From positions 144,413,245 to 144,477,244 of the forward strand of contig CM024760.1 of assembly GCA_014218235.1 (NCBI GenBank): a stretch of DNA of 64,000 nucleotides. Direction: 5' to 3'. The stretch is from Colocasia esculenta. Lineage: Eukaryota > Streptophyta > Magnoliopsida > Alismatales > Araceae. Below the pieces are notes generated by a model. The model was not told where the DNA came from and did not search any database. It saw only the letters and a program-made list of their open reading frames with translations. Within the stretch, counting starts at the first letter, position 1, and each line of letters starts with the position of its first letter. This document shows positions 34,301 through 44,929 of this stretch, piece after piece. A program made the translations under genes and the position numbers.

Positions 34301-36422
34301 GGACATCGTCATTGTGGAGACGACTCTAACGAGAGGTAGATCCGCCAATCAGAAGACGCCACGATCAATTAACCATTAGTGCGGTGGCCCAGCATTTACT
34401 TTTGGCAACTCCACGCGGTCGACGTCAAGCTCACAGCTGCTGCTCGAGTTTGTAGACAATTGACGGGGTTTCAAAAGAACATTTTTGCTTCGAAATTCTT
34501 AATCCAAACACTTTTACGCCAATTGGCCAGTCCACGTACATGACATATCGGAGGGTCATGCAGCAGGTTTTTGAGGTATGCGCGCGAGCTTCTCTCTTTT
34601 TTGTGTGCTACATATTTGGCATTTAATTCTTCTATGTGGGAGGGAGAGAGAGAAAGTGCATGACAACGCCATCATCCTATGTATGGTTTTTTCAATTGGA
34701 GAGGAGTGAGAGAGAAACATGATGTTACGGCTTCTTCATACAGTAGCATCATCTCAATCCAAGTTATGCATCCTTACTTTGCACAATTTTTATCGGATGA
34801 TTTCAAGAACCGACCATATCATGATTTCTCATAGCCATCATACTACGAGTGTTAACTCTTTATATCGAGAAGAGGTCAAGAGTTTTGAAGTGAAGAAATT
34901 TTACCCTCTGGCCCAATTCGTAAAGTCTAGTTATTAAGTTTGATCTGGCAAACAAAAGTTCAATTAATTATCAAGCAGGAGCCCTCTATCGGAGAACTAA
35001 TTATTAAACGGGGCGTACAAAGTGCCCTGACCACTTGATCTGCCACCTTAAGGAAGAGCCCTTATCTCGACGTCAATGTTAGGAAAATAGTCTGAGGCAA
35101 CAGTGTAGCTCTGAAATAATATCTCGGCATGCACTAAGATAGGACGTTAGTTAGCCCACACTCCACGCCCTATCTCAGTAAGTCTTAATCCGCTAGACCT
35201 TGCCCCAGTAGCCTATTAGCCTTGAGGTTACTGAGTCCGGAAAATCTTTAAGCTGGTGGAGCTTTAGCTCAATGGAGATGAAATGCGAAAACTCCTGCCT
35301 GATAATGTTAGTTTGCAAACCTCGGAAGTGGAGTCTTGGAGCCCGATGTTGTTCACCTACATCCAGTACCACTATGTGCATGTGTTCAAGGGCATGGCCA
35401 AGAACAACTCCGGCACCATGTGTGCAGCCCGCGTCACCCCTAGGCCCCAACGGCAATGCCAGGGCATGGTGTGCCTATGGAGAGGCGGCTTGAGGGCACC
35501 TCCACGCATGGTTAGCATGATATGGTCCACGTACAACTAATAGAAACTGATTGAGTCCCTCGTATGACAAGCTTCATCATGAGTAAGACATCGGCCCATG
35601 ATCATAGCCATACCTATCGCCACATCACATGGGACTGACAGAGAGGCTTGACCCACATAAGTCTCAAAGAAAGCCTTTCAACTAGAGGTATGCAAGATTC
35701 TTCACTCAAAATTGTGCGAAGTGTTCTCAAATCACACACCCTCTTGCTCTAGCACTTGCTTGGATCTAACTTAGGCACGGGATGATTTTTCCCTAAGATC
35801 CCAATCCCAGGACCCCTGGGCCTTTTTTCTTGCTTGTAGATCTTCCTTTTGCAGTTGAGGATCACCATCTAGTTTCTGAAAATCCTAAGGCCATACAGTG
35901 GTCAACAGCAGATTCGAGATCTAGTCTCTTCATTTGGCGTCGTATGCAGGAACTAGGCGAGAAGCCATGGTGCCCAAGTGCAACATTAGCAGGAGGGTTG
36001 GCGAGAAGGGAAAGGCTCAAAAGAGGGCTCTGGAGAACAAAGTTCCTCAAACCTCTTTCACCTCCTCCCTAATGCCATGATGAGAATGCCCCAACCTCCC
36101 TTGTGGTCAGTCAACATCTACATGAGGGAATCGATCCCATGATCTCTCTCAACTAGAAGATGAATTGGCTTATCGATCTGGTGATAACATATGGAAGGTA
36201 GGAAGGATGCCCCCTACTGATCTCAAGCCAATCTTCCTCAAGGAGAGACCTAGCACCGTGGTGGCCGAACTGTTAGTAGTGCATCACCTTCACTGCTTTC
36301 CGCTTTTTGGTCATATGATGCATGTCAAAGTGGTAGGCGTGGCAGACTGACCTGTCAGGTTGTCGTGGCGTCCCTTGGGGGAGCATTCTGGTCGCGGTGT
36401 GGGTGGCCGTCGCGTTAAGATT
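34301..36422. other. No gene recognised
   Basis: Intergenic sequence between EBS and the retrotransposon block. Open frames at 35272-35540 and 35830-36072 have no recognisable domain. Confidence 0.5.
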
Positions 36423-36842
36423 TGTAACGTGACGCCCCGCCCCGTCGCGTTCTGGTGGCCGGAGGCTAAAAGCCTTGGCCGGTTTCCCCCTTTTCCTCTT
36501 TCTCTCCTTTCTCTCTTTCCTCCCTTCTCCGAGGTGGAGATGTTTCCCTCTCGTCCTTCTCCGGCGGACCGGGCTTGGTGGTGGCGCCGGCGGCTCGTGG
36601 TGGAGCGGCGGAGCTGCGAGGAGCAAGGAGGAGGCGGTCGTGGCTTCGTGAAGACCCCTTTGGGGGTTCGGTTCTTCAAATGTGTAGGGATCTCTTGTGC
36701 CCATACTTGTTGGTGTGGATTGGGAGTTCTCTTGTGTTGGTAGATAGCTTTCCAGCTTTCCCCATGCTCCCCTCCCCATTGTATGCATGTTTGTGTTGTG
36801 TGGGCGATCCCGGGATGTAGCATCCCGGCGGTCTGCCTTCCA

Positions 36843-37060
36843 GCTGATGTCGCGACCGCCGAGCGCGTCGCGACATCAGAGAAGGCGTCGCTCCGGTCGG
36901 GTGCGACCTTATCGTGACGCGGTTGGCCGTCACAATAAGGGTCGTGTCGCGACCCGGTTTCCAGTCGCGACAAGGCTTTTGCTGCGACCCGCTTCCCTGT
37001 CGTGACTCGGTTGTTGTCGCGGTTGCCCTATCCGTCGCGATGGTATCGCGATAGCTTAGG
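36843..37060. repeat. GTCGCGAC palindrome array in family A LTR
   Basis: TCGCGA-centred palindromes and one-base variants recur about a dozen times (for example near 36850, 36866, 36946, 36965, 37017 and 37035-37048). A diverged counterpart is at about 56460-56590 in the second A-type LTR. Confidence 0.75.
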
Positions 37061-38892
37061 AGGGCGCGACAAGACCAGGATTGCCTCAGGTGTTTTCCGT
37101 GGCCTCGTTGGCGTGTCAGCGTGTGCCCCAGGGCGGTTGCCTCCCTGCGTTCAATGACCAAGGTGACACCTTCGTGGCCGTGTCCTAGGATCGATTGTCA
37201 GTCGGTCAATCGATTATTAGAAGAGCGATGGTTTCTATTCTGTTTGGTGGTGTTCCGGTTTCTCGAGTTGTGTCGTGTGTGCCGGCGTTGGCCGACGACC
37301 CTTCTGGGGGTTTCCGGAAGGGGTGTCGTGTGTGCCTGTGCCTGCTGGGCTTGTCTTGGTTACAAGTCAGTTGTGCCATTGTCTATGGTGGTTGCCCCGC
37401 CAGTTCTCTTTTCGCCCTGTGCTAGGCACTTGAGGGCTTGTCCGTGAGACAGGTTGTTACCGTTACCTGGGACCCCCAGCCCCGCGCGTCTGTTAGAGGG
37501 AGTTCTCCGGGCGGCGGGCGTGTTCAAGTCACGGACTTGGAGCAGAATGGGAAAATGGTGGGGACAGCGGCGTAGAGTCGTTTGTAGAGCTCTCTTAGCT
37601 GGGTCTGGGTCGCCGAGGTGGTTGAGGTGCTCTTCTGGTGCGGACCAGCTAGTACTTCTCACTGCCTCACTTTGCATTGGTTCTGGAGCCGCGTAGGGAG
37701 GTTAGGCATGGGGCTGCAGTTCGGCCGAACTGCGGTGGTTGTGGTCGTTCTCTGCTGTGGCTCCCTAGCCTCACTCTACTGGGAGATTGTAGGCAGGAGT
37801 CAGTGGCTGGCGAGCGAGAGGGGTGGACTGTGTGTCCCTCTCTTAGCTACCTGTGGCGGTGGCTTGGTTGCTCTTGCTGTGACGGAGTTTCTCACGTGGT
37901 TTCTAAGTGTGCCTTGTTGCCCTAGCCTACACGGTGGTTGTAGCCTAGTCGTGTCTAGTTTCTGTGGGTTGGTTGGTTTGGCCTTGTGGGCCATGCTTAG
38001 TGGTTTCCACTCTGCGGGTTCTCTCGGGGTGTCGAGTGCTGACACCTGACTGCTGTTTCGGTAACCCGTTCCTTGGTGTCGTCTGTGGTGGCACCAGAGT
38101 GTGTAGTTCTCTGACCTTGTGGCGTGTCCGAGGTGCAGGGTGGTTCTGCTTGTGGGCCCTCGACCTTGTGGAGGTCTGAGGTGGTCGTGCCTGTGGTGAG
38201 ACGGTGCTTCTCACGTGGTTGCTCGGTGTCTCTCGTGGTGATACCTGGTTGTTCCTTCCTGACCTCGTGGAGGTTCAGGATGTTGGTGCTTGTGTCATGA
38301 GACTCTGGTCACACGTGGTTGCTCCGGTGTTCCGTGAGCTTCTCTGTCTCGGCGGGTGCGTGCCGAGGTGTTGCTTCCACATTGTGTTTGACTCTACTGG
38401 TTCTACAGGAGTCATGTTTGGCCTGACCCTGGTTGTGGGTCGTGGCATTACTCTGTTCCGCTGCTTTGTAGTACTCTGCAATAGGTGTTTCTCGCTTTAC
38501 TGCTTTGTAGAGTAGTTTACCTCCGCTTTGTTGGAGTTCCTGCTACTCTGGCTGGTAAGGGACTGGTTATCCCTACTGAGCCTTGTTCGCGAGGCTCACC
38601 CCCCTACTCTCTTCAGGTAGGGACTCGCTGTCGCAGGAGTTCGTTGCCGGACAGTCGTGGTGGTGGCTTGTTCGCTGTGCGTTGCCAGCAGTGTGAGTTG
38701 TGAGCGTGAGAGCTTGTACCGTGAGTTGAGAGTGGCCTTTTTGCAAGTCCTCGGGGTATGCCCCTTAAAGACTGCATCTTTCTTTTTGTACATGTACTTT
38801 TATTTGGGACATGTTGTACATAACTTCTTTATTAATGTACGAACTTTCATGTTATAGTTATTTGAATTCATTGCTTATCTCACTGGACTAAA

Positions 38893-40694
38893 TGTTGAAC
38901 CACTCTTATATTTTACCCTTATATTTTGGTGATAACAAAATCTATGACTAATTAAATATTATTAAATGTATTTAATATCATAATTTCTAAGAAATATAAA
39001 TTTATTGTATTATCATTGTGTGTTGTGCACTAAAATGCTAAATCGATGTTTATTCAATATACATCGATTTCTGTTCAAAGTGCCACATCGATTTCACTAA
39101 CAACAATTTGTTAAGTTACACAATGATTTGATCATGTAACGATTCGTTAAGTGAAACAACGATTTGGTCGCTGTAACGATTCGGTAAGTGAAACAACGAT
39201 TTGATCGCTATAATGATTCGTTACAACTTAAACATCGATTTGTTTCAAGCAACAATTTGATAAGTGAGAACAACGATTTGCTATCATAACGATTTCATAA
39301 GTGAAAAACAATGATTTGATTCTCACATCGATTTGATAAGTGCCATAACGATTTGATTGTCACATCGATTTCTCTCTTACATCGAATTCCTAAATGAGAA
39401 CATCGATTTGACCAAAACATCGATTTGATAAGTTTCATAACGATTTGAACGCCATAACGATTTGATAAGTTTCATAACAATTTGGTTGCCATATCGATTC
39501 GATAAGTGAATATCAATTTGCTTCAAACATCAATTTGGTAAGAGAAACATCGATTTACCTCTCACATCGATTCGATAAGTGAAACATCGATTTTGTCCAA
39601 ACATCGACTTCATGTAAACATCGATTTTCTCTATACTCAGATCTTTCAAATATGTTTGGCACCTAATGAAAAGTCAAAAATGTCTCTGACAGAAGATTTT
39701 CTTTTATCTCTCTAGATCTCTTCTCTCATGTCAGACAGAAAGGTGGTCACTTACTACTTCTGGGAGAAAATAGGAAGCATAGAAGTATGTGAGCTTTTTG
39801 ACAGAAACACTGTTTTAGCTAAACACTTTATTCTATGTTTGTATACCTCGTAGACCACAAAATATCAGAAGAAAGAGAAGATGAGCAACAGCTAGAACTC
39901 CAACGGATCTCCTCAACAGATTTGTTCAAAGATGTTCATATAAAAGATGAAGCAAGGCTGAAGAACAAGAGGAGAGAGCTTTCTTGAAGATCTTTGAAGG
40001 AGTGTACAACCAGTGAGGAACCTCAACGCCACATACACTCAAATAAAGAGAGAAGAGCTCGAGCCAAATTAAGAGAAGCCTTTCATAGCAGAAGTCTTCA
40101 ACGCTTTCAAGCCTTCCTCTCTTCACTCTCTCTTTATGATCATTGTAATTCTTGGGGAGAGTATTTTAGCTGAGAGTTTCTTTCAGTTGGTGTTCATTTG
40201 TCCCAACTCTCAGCCGTGTTCTTTCTTTTCTAAGAAAGATCTTTGTCCAGCTGTAGGACTGTATACAGTGTAGAACCTAGCTAGGGGTTTGTGTCTAGCA
40301 GAACCACATTGGGGTTTATACCAGGAGATTGGCTTCTTGACCTGTAAAAGAAGTGAGCTGCCTTCTTGCCCGGGAAAGAGAAGAAGACCAGCTGGGGTGC
40401 TGGGTGTTGTATTGTCCTAGAGGGGGACTGTACCCATGGTTAGTGAAATCCCAAGAGTTTGCTTGGGGACTGGACGTAGGACTTCTATGTGGGAAGGGCC
40501 GAACCAGGATAAATCTCTTGTGTTATTTGTGTGATTGTTTATTTACTTCCGCACTGCTACTCTTTATCACACTAAACTAACCAAACTTTCAAGTGTTAAC
40601 TTTATGTGTTTAAGCTTCTATTTCATATTTCAGAAAAACCTATTCACCCCCCTCTAGGTTAGCTTGCTGCCGTTCTCAAAAAGGTGGACCAACA
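38893..40694 (+). repeat. C1 5' LTR
   Basis: 1802 bp, directly repeated at 43056-44837. It contains the CATCGATTTG microrepeat array at 39042-39625. Confidence 0.93.
39042..39625. repeat. ATCGAT(T) / AACGATT microrepeat array, 5' LTR of C1
   Basis: Dozens of copies of ACATCGATTTG, AACGATTTG and AACGATTCG, often followed by ATAAGTG, are spaced 10-25 bp apart. The core ATCGAT is a palindrome. The matching array in the 3' LTR is 43202-43775; the two differ in unit number and arrangement. Confidence 0.9.
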
Positions 40695-40757
40695 AGTGGT
40701 ATCGGAGTAGGTCTCTGAACATTTAAAGAAGATCCAACGATCTTAGAGCAAAGATCC

Positions 40758-41345
40758 ATGGCAGCTCAAGGATATGCTGAAGGACAATCAGTCACCAGAC
40801 CTCCATTCTTCGATGGAGAGGATTACCAATATTGGAAGATGCAAATGGAATGCTTCATTCGAGGCACATACTTTGATCTGTGGCAGGTAATAGAGGTAGG
40901 TGACTATGTTATTGTTCCTACTGAAGGTACTACTGCTATTACAGCAGCAGATAAAATTAAATTATCTTTAAACTTTAAGGCTAAGAATTATCTATGTTGC
41001 ACCTTATCTAAAAGAGAATTCAGTAGAGTATCTGCATGCAAATCTGCTAAAAAAATATGGGATAAACTGCAGATAACTTATGAGGGACAGATAAAGTAAA
41101 ACAAACTAGGATAGATATTCTCGTTTCACAGTATGAGCAGTTTAAAATGCTTCCTAATGAAAATATAACTCAGATGTACAATAGATTTTCGAGCATAGTA
41201 GTTGGTTTAAGCTCTCTTAATAAAAATCTATCTGATGAAGAAAATGTTAGAAAGATACTTAGGTCTTTAACTATTTCATGGACCCCTAAGGTCACAGCTA
41301 TTGAAGAAGCCCATGATCTAACCAAAATTTTCCATTGATAAATTA
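40758..41345 (+). pseudogene. C1 gag, N-terminal and UBN2-type part (frameshifted)
   Basis: Starts MAAQGYAEGQSVTRPPFFDG, then YWKMQMECFIRG, the standard copia gag opening (DUF4219/UBN2). The frame is lost near 41090 and resumes as ENITQMYNRFSSIVVGLSSL and NVRKILRSL in a second frame up to about 41338. In a working element this protein forms the capsid. Here at least one frameshift and later stops prevent a full product. Confidence 0.85.
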
Positions 41346-41357
41346 ATTGGCTCTCTC

Positions 41358-42535
41358 ATGGCACATAAAATCAATATGGAATGGCTATCTGAAAGCTCTT
41401 CCAAGAAAAAGCTCAATAATGCTTTTAAAGTTGCAGCTACTTCTTCCACCTCTTCCTCTTCTTCTAGTTCAAAAAATGCAGGATCTGAGGACAGTGATGT
41501 AGATGAAGTACTGTCCAAGTTTCAGAAAATTCTTAGGAAGAAGAAGAATGGATCAAGAAGGATCCAAAAGAAAGAGAAAAAGGAGAAAGAACCAGTCTGC
41601 TATGAATGCAGAAAACCTGGACATCTAAGACCAGATTATCCTAGATTAAAGAAGACTGGTCAATCAGAAAAGTCCAAGAAGTAGCACAAGAAATTCAAAA
41701 GAAAAGCCATGGCGGCTGCTTGGGAAAATGAAGAGGCCATAAGCTCAGAATCATCAAGCTCATAGTCGGAGAAAGAGCAGGTAAGTCTAGCCCTCATGGT
41801 AGGACTAGATGAGGTACATTCTGACCCATTTTTTGATTCATGCACTGATTCAGGGTCAGAGTCTGAAGACTTAGAAGAAGTCTTTAATGAACTATATGAA
41901 AAATATAAGGGTGTTGTAAAAGAATTAAAAAATCTGAAAAACAACACTACTTGCTTGGAAAACACCAATTCTGATCTTAAATCCGAATTGGAGCAACTAC
42001 AAAAATAATTGAAGGAAAGTAAAGATAATAATTCTCTTTTGTATGAAAAATTAAGGAGCAAGGATAATGAAAAATTAGAGTTAGAAGAAAAACTAAAACT
42101 CTAACTGAAGAAAATATTTATTTAAAGGAATCAGTTAGGAAATTAACTAAAGGGAAAACATCTCTAGCCCTATGCTTAAAAGGATCAAAGTCTGGAAATA
42201 ATAAACAAGGGCTTGGATACATACCTCTGGAAAAAGGAAAACAAGTAATAATTCCAGGAAAATATCCTTTGCCAAAATTTATAAAAGAAACCAAAATGCC
42301 TCAGAAAAAAGCCCCTGAAATGAACAAGATTTATCAAACGAAAAAGGTTTCTAAAAATTGTGTTCTAAATAGACATTACAAAGAAAATAAGAACTGTAAA
42401 TCAAATAATATTTATTGCTGCTCTCATTGCAATAAGTTAGGACACACAGTAAATACATGCACAACAAGGCACTTAGTTTGGATTCCGAAAGGATATTTTT
42501 ATGCATCTAACCATCAAGGATCCAAAAAGATTTAG
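41358..42535 (+). pseudogene. C1 gag C-terminal part with zinc knuckles, truncated before pol
   Basis: The first frame (41358-41684) has a Ser-rich segment, then CYECRKPGHLRPDYP, a CCHC knuckle whose last Cys has become Tyr. Stops follow. A coiled-coil-like acidic stretch is at 41796-42008. A third frame (42269-42535) carries an intact second knuckle, CSHCNKLGHTVNTC, followed by WIPKGYF. In autonomous relatives the aspartic protease would follow; here sequence passes within about 250 bp into the 3' non-coding PPT region, so pol was deleted. Confidence 0.8.
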
Positions 42536-42784
42536 GTACCTACTTCTGAATAAGTTGTTTGCAGGATAGCCTTGGAGCATCTAGGATGCTCAAGGCAAGG
42601 GTGACTGCCAACTCTTCATCCAACTCTTATCGGAAGAGGGAGTAGTCACAAATATTGAATTTTATATTGCTACTAACAATGTTTGCAAGTTTTTTTTTTT
42701 TGATAAATGCAGGAAAAAATCTTGAAGACTTGACAAACAACATATGAAAGGTCAAGACCAACAAGATCTGACTTGCCTCACATT

Positions 42785-43055
42785 AAGGGGGAGTCTTATG
42801 CTCAGGGGGAGCTCAGGGGGAGCCTACACTAAGGGGGAGTCATTCATTAAATGTCTATTATTGTTGAACCCTCGATGGTAAGAAATTTTTCTCTAAGGGG
42901 AGAGATCACATGGTAAGATCCTTCCTTTTTGGTTAGTGACAAAATGGGGAGAGTATGCATGGTGTGCATTATCTATGAATTTTTTGTATTTTTATGCGTT
43001 AAGTATTTTGTCAGAAAATTCTCATAAATTTTGTCATCACTAAAAAGGGGGAGAT
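42785..43055 (+). promoter_or_regulatory. C1 multiple polypurine tracts
   Basis: AAGGGGGAGT, CAGGGGGAG (twice) and AAGGGGGAGT occur between 42785 and 42840, and the terminal tract AAAAAGGGGGAGA abuts the 3' LTR at 43042-43054. Multiplied PPTs upstream of the 3' LTR are a reported Sirevirus signature. They would prime plus-strand DNA synthesis. Confidence 0.8.
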
Positions 43056-44837
43056 TTTTGAACCACTCTTATATTTTACCATTATATTTTGGTGATAACA
43101 AAATTTATGACTAATTAAATATTATTAAATATATTAAATATCATGCTTTCTAAGAAATATAAATTTATTGTATTATCGTTGTGTGTTGTGCACTAAAATG
43201 TTAAATCGATGTTTATTCAATATACATCGATTTCTGTTCAAAGTGCCACATCGATTTCACTAACAACGATTTGATAAGTTACACAATGATTTGATCGTGT
43301 AACGATTCGTTAAGTGAAACAACGATTTGGTCACTGTAACGATTCGGTAAGTGAAACAACAATTTGATCACTATAACGATTCGTTACAACTTAAACATCG
43401 ATTTGCTTCAAGCAACGATTTGCTCTCACAACGATTTGGTTTTCAAAACGATTTCATAAGTGAGAAACAATGATTTGATTCTCACATCAATTCGATAAGT
43501 GCCACAACGATTTGATCGTCACATCGATTTCTCTCTTACATCGAATTCTTAAATGAGAACATCGATTTGACCAAAACATTGATTTGATAAGTTTCATAAC
43601 GATTTGATAAGTTTCATAACAATTTGGTTGCCACATCGATTCGATACGTGAAACATCGATTTGCTTCAAACATCTATTTGGTAAGAGAAACATCGATTTG
43701 CCTCTCACATCGATTCGATAAGTGAAACATCGATTTTTTCCAAACATCGACTTCATGTAAACATCGATTTTCTCTATATTCAGATCTTTCAAATATGTTT
43801 GGTGCCTAATGAAAAGTCAAAAATGTCTCTGACAGAAGATTTTCTTTTATCTCTCTAGATCTCTTCTCTCTTGTCAGACAGAAAGGTGGTCACTTACTAC
43901 TTCTGAGAGAAAATAGGAAGCATAGAGGTATGTGAGCTTTTTGACAGAAATACTGTTTTAGCTAAACACTTTCTTCTATGCTTGCAGACCTCGTAGAACA
44001 CAAAACATCAGAAGAAAGAGAAGATGAGCAATGGCTAGAACTCCAACGGATCTCCTCAACGGATTTGTTCAAAGCTGTTCATATAAAATATGAAGCAAGG
44101 CTGAAGAACAAGAGGAGAGAGCTTTCTTGAAGATCTTTGAAGGAGTGTACAACCAGTGAGGAAACCTCAACGCCACATACACTCAAATAAAGAGAGAAGA
44201 GCTCGAGCCAAATTAAGAGAAGCCTTTCATAGCAGAAGTCTTCAACGCTTTCAAGCCTTCCTCTCTTCACTCTCTCTTTATGATCATTGTAATTCTTGGG
44301 GAGAGTATTTTAGCTGAGAGTTTCTTTCAGTTGGTGTTCATTTGTCCAAACTCTCAGCCGTGTTCTTTCTTTTCTAAGAAAGATCTTTGTCCAGCTGTAG
44401 GACTGTATACAGTGTAGAACCTAGCTAGGGGTTTGTGTCTAGCAGAACCACATTGGGGTTTATACCAGGAGATTGGCTTCTTGACCTGTAAAAGAAGTGA
44501 GCTGCCTTCTTGCCCGGGAAAGAGAAGAAGACCAGCTGGGGTGCTAGGTGTTGTATTGTCCTAGAGGGGGACTGTACCCATGGTTAGTGAAATCCCAAGA
44601 GTTTGCTTGGGGACTGGACGTAGGACTTCCATGTGGGAAGGGCCGAACCAGGATAAATCTCTTGTGTTATTTGTGTGATTGTTTATTTGCTTCCGCACTG
44701 CTTCTCTTTATCACACTAAACTAACCAAACTTTCAAGTGTTAACTTTATGTATTTAAGCTTCTATTTCAGATTTCAGAAAAACCTATTCACCCCCTCTAG
44801 GTTAGCTTGCTGCCGTTCTAAAAAAGGTAAACCAACA
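43056..44837 (+). repeat. C1 3' LTR
   Basis: 1782-bp copy of 38893-40694, with its own microrepeat array at 43202-43775. Confidence 0.93.
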
Positions 44838-44929
44838 CTAAATTCTAACCATTCCGGGTCTTCAGATCCGTGGGTGGCAGTGCGACCTTCAGGGTCCCTT
44901 GCGGGGGTCCGGCAGGTCGGGTCGTTACA

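Larger units (their letters stand above)
38893..44837 (+). mobile_element. C1: gag-only Sirevirus-like Ty1/copia element
   Basis: The LTRs are 38893-40694 (1802 bp) and 43056-44837 (1782 bp), starting TGTTGAACC (first bases mutated in the 3' copy) and ending CCAACA. The target-site duplication CTAAA is perfect (38888-38892 and 44838-44842). The primer binding site TGGTATCGGAG is at 40696. Several purine tracts (AAGGGGGAGT-type) precede the 3' LTR. The interior is only 2.36 kb and encodes gag remnants; protease, integrase and reverse transcriptase are absent. The multiple PPTs and long repeat-bearing LTRs match the Sirevirus lineage. The LTRs differ by scattered substitutions and small indels, so it is not a very recent insertion. 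It sits inside the family A LTR. Confidence 0.92.

Noticed and set aside
35272..35540. Frames starting MEMKCENS and containing WSPMLFTYIQYHYV
   Set aside because: Slight resemblance to coding sequence but no family recognised and no splice context; left unannotated.
36273..38700. Many overlapping open frames of 60-220 codons on both strands
   Set aside because: All lie in the GC-rich family A LTR; composition-driven, no conserved motif.
39042..39625. Stand-alone satellite DNA
   Set aside because: The array is contained in both C1 LTRs, so it is part of the LTR rather than an independent satellite.
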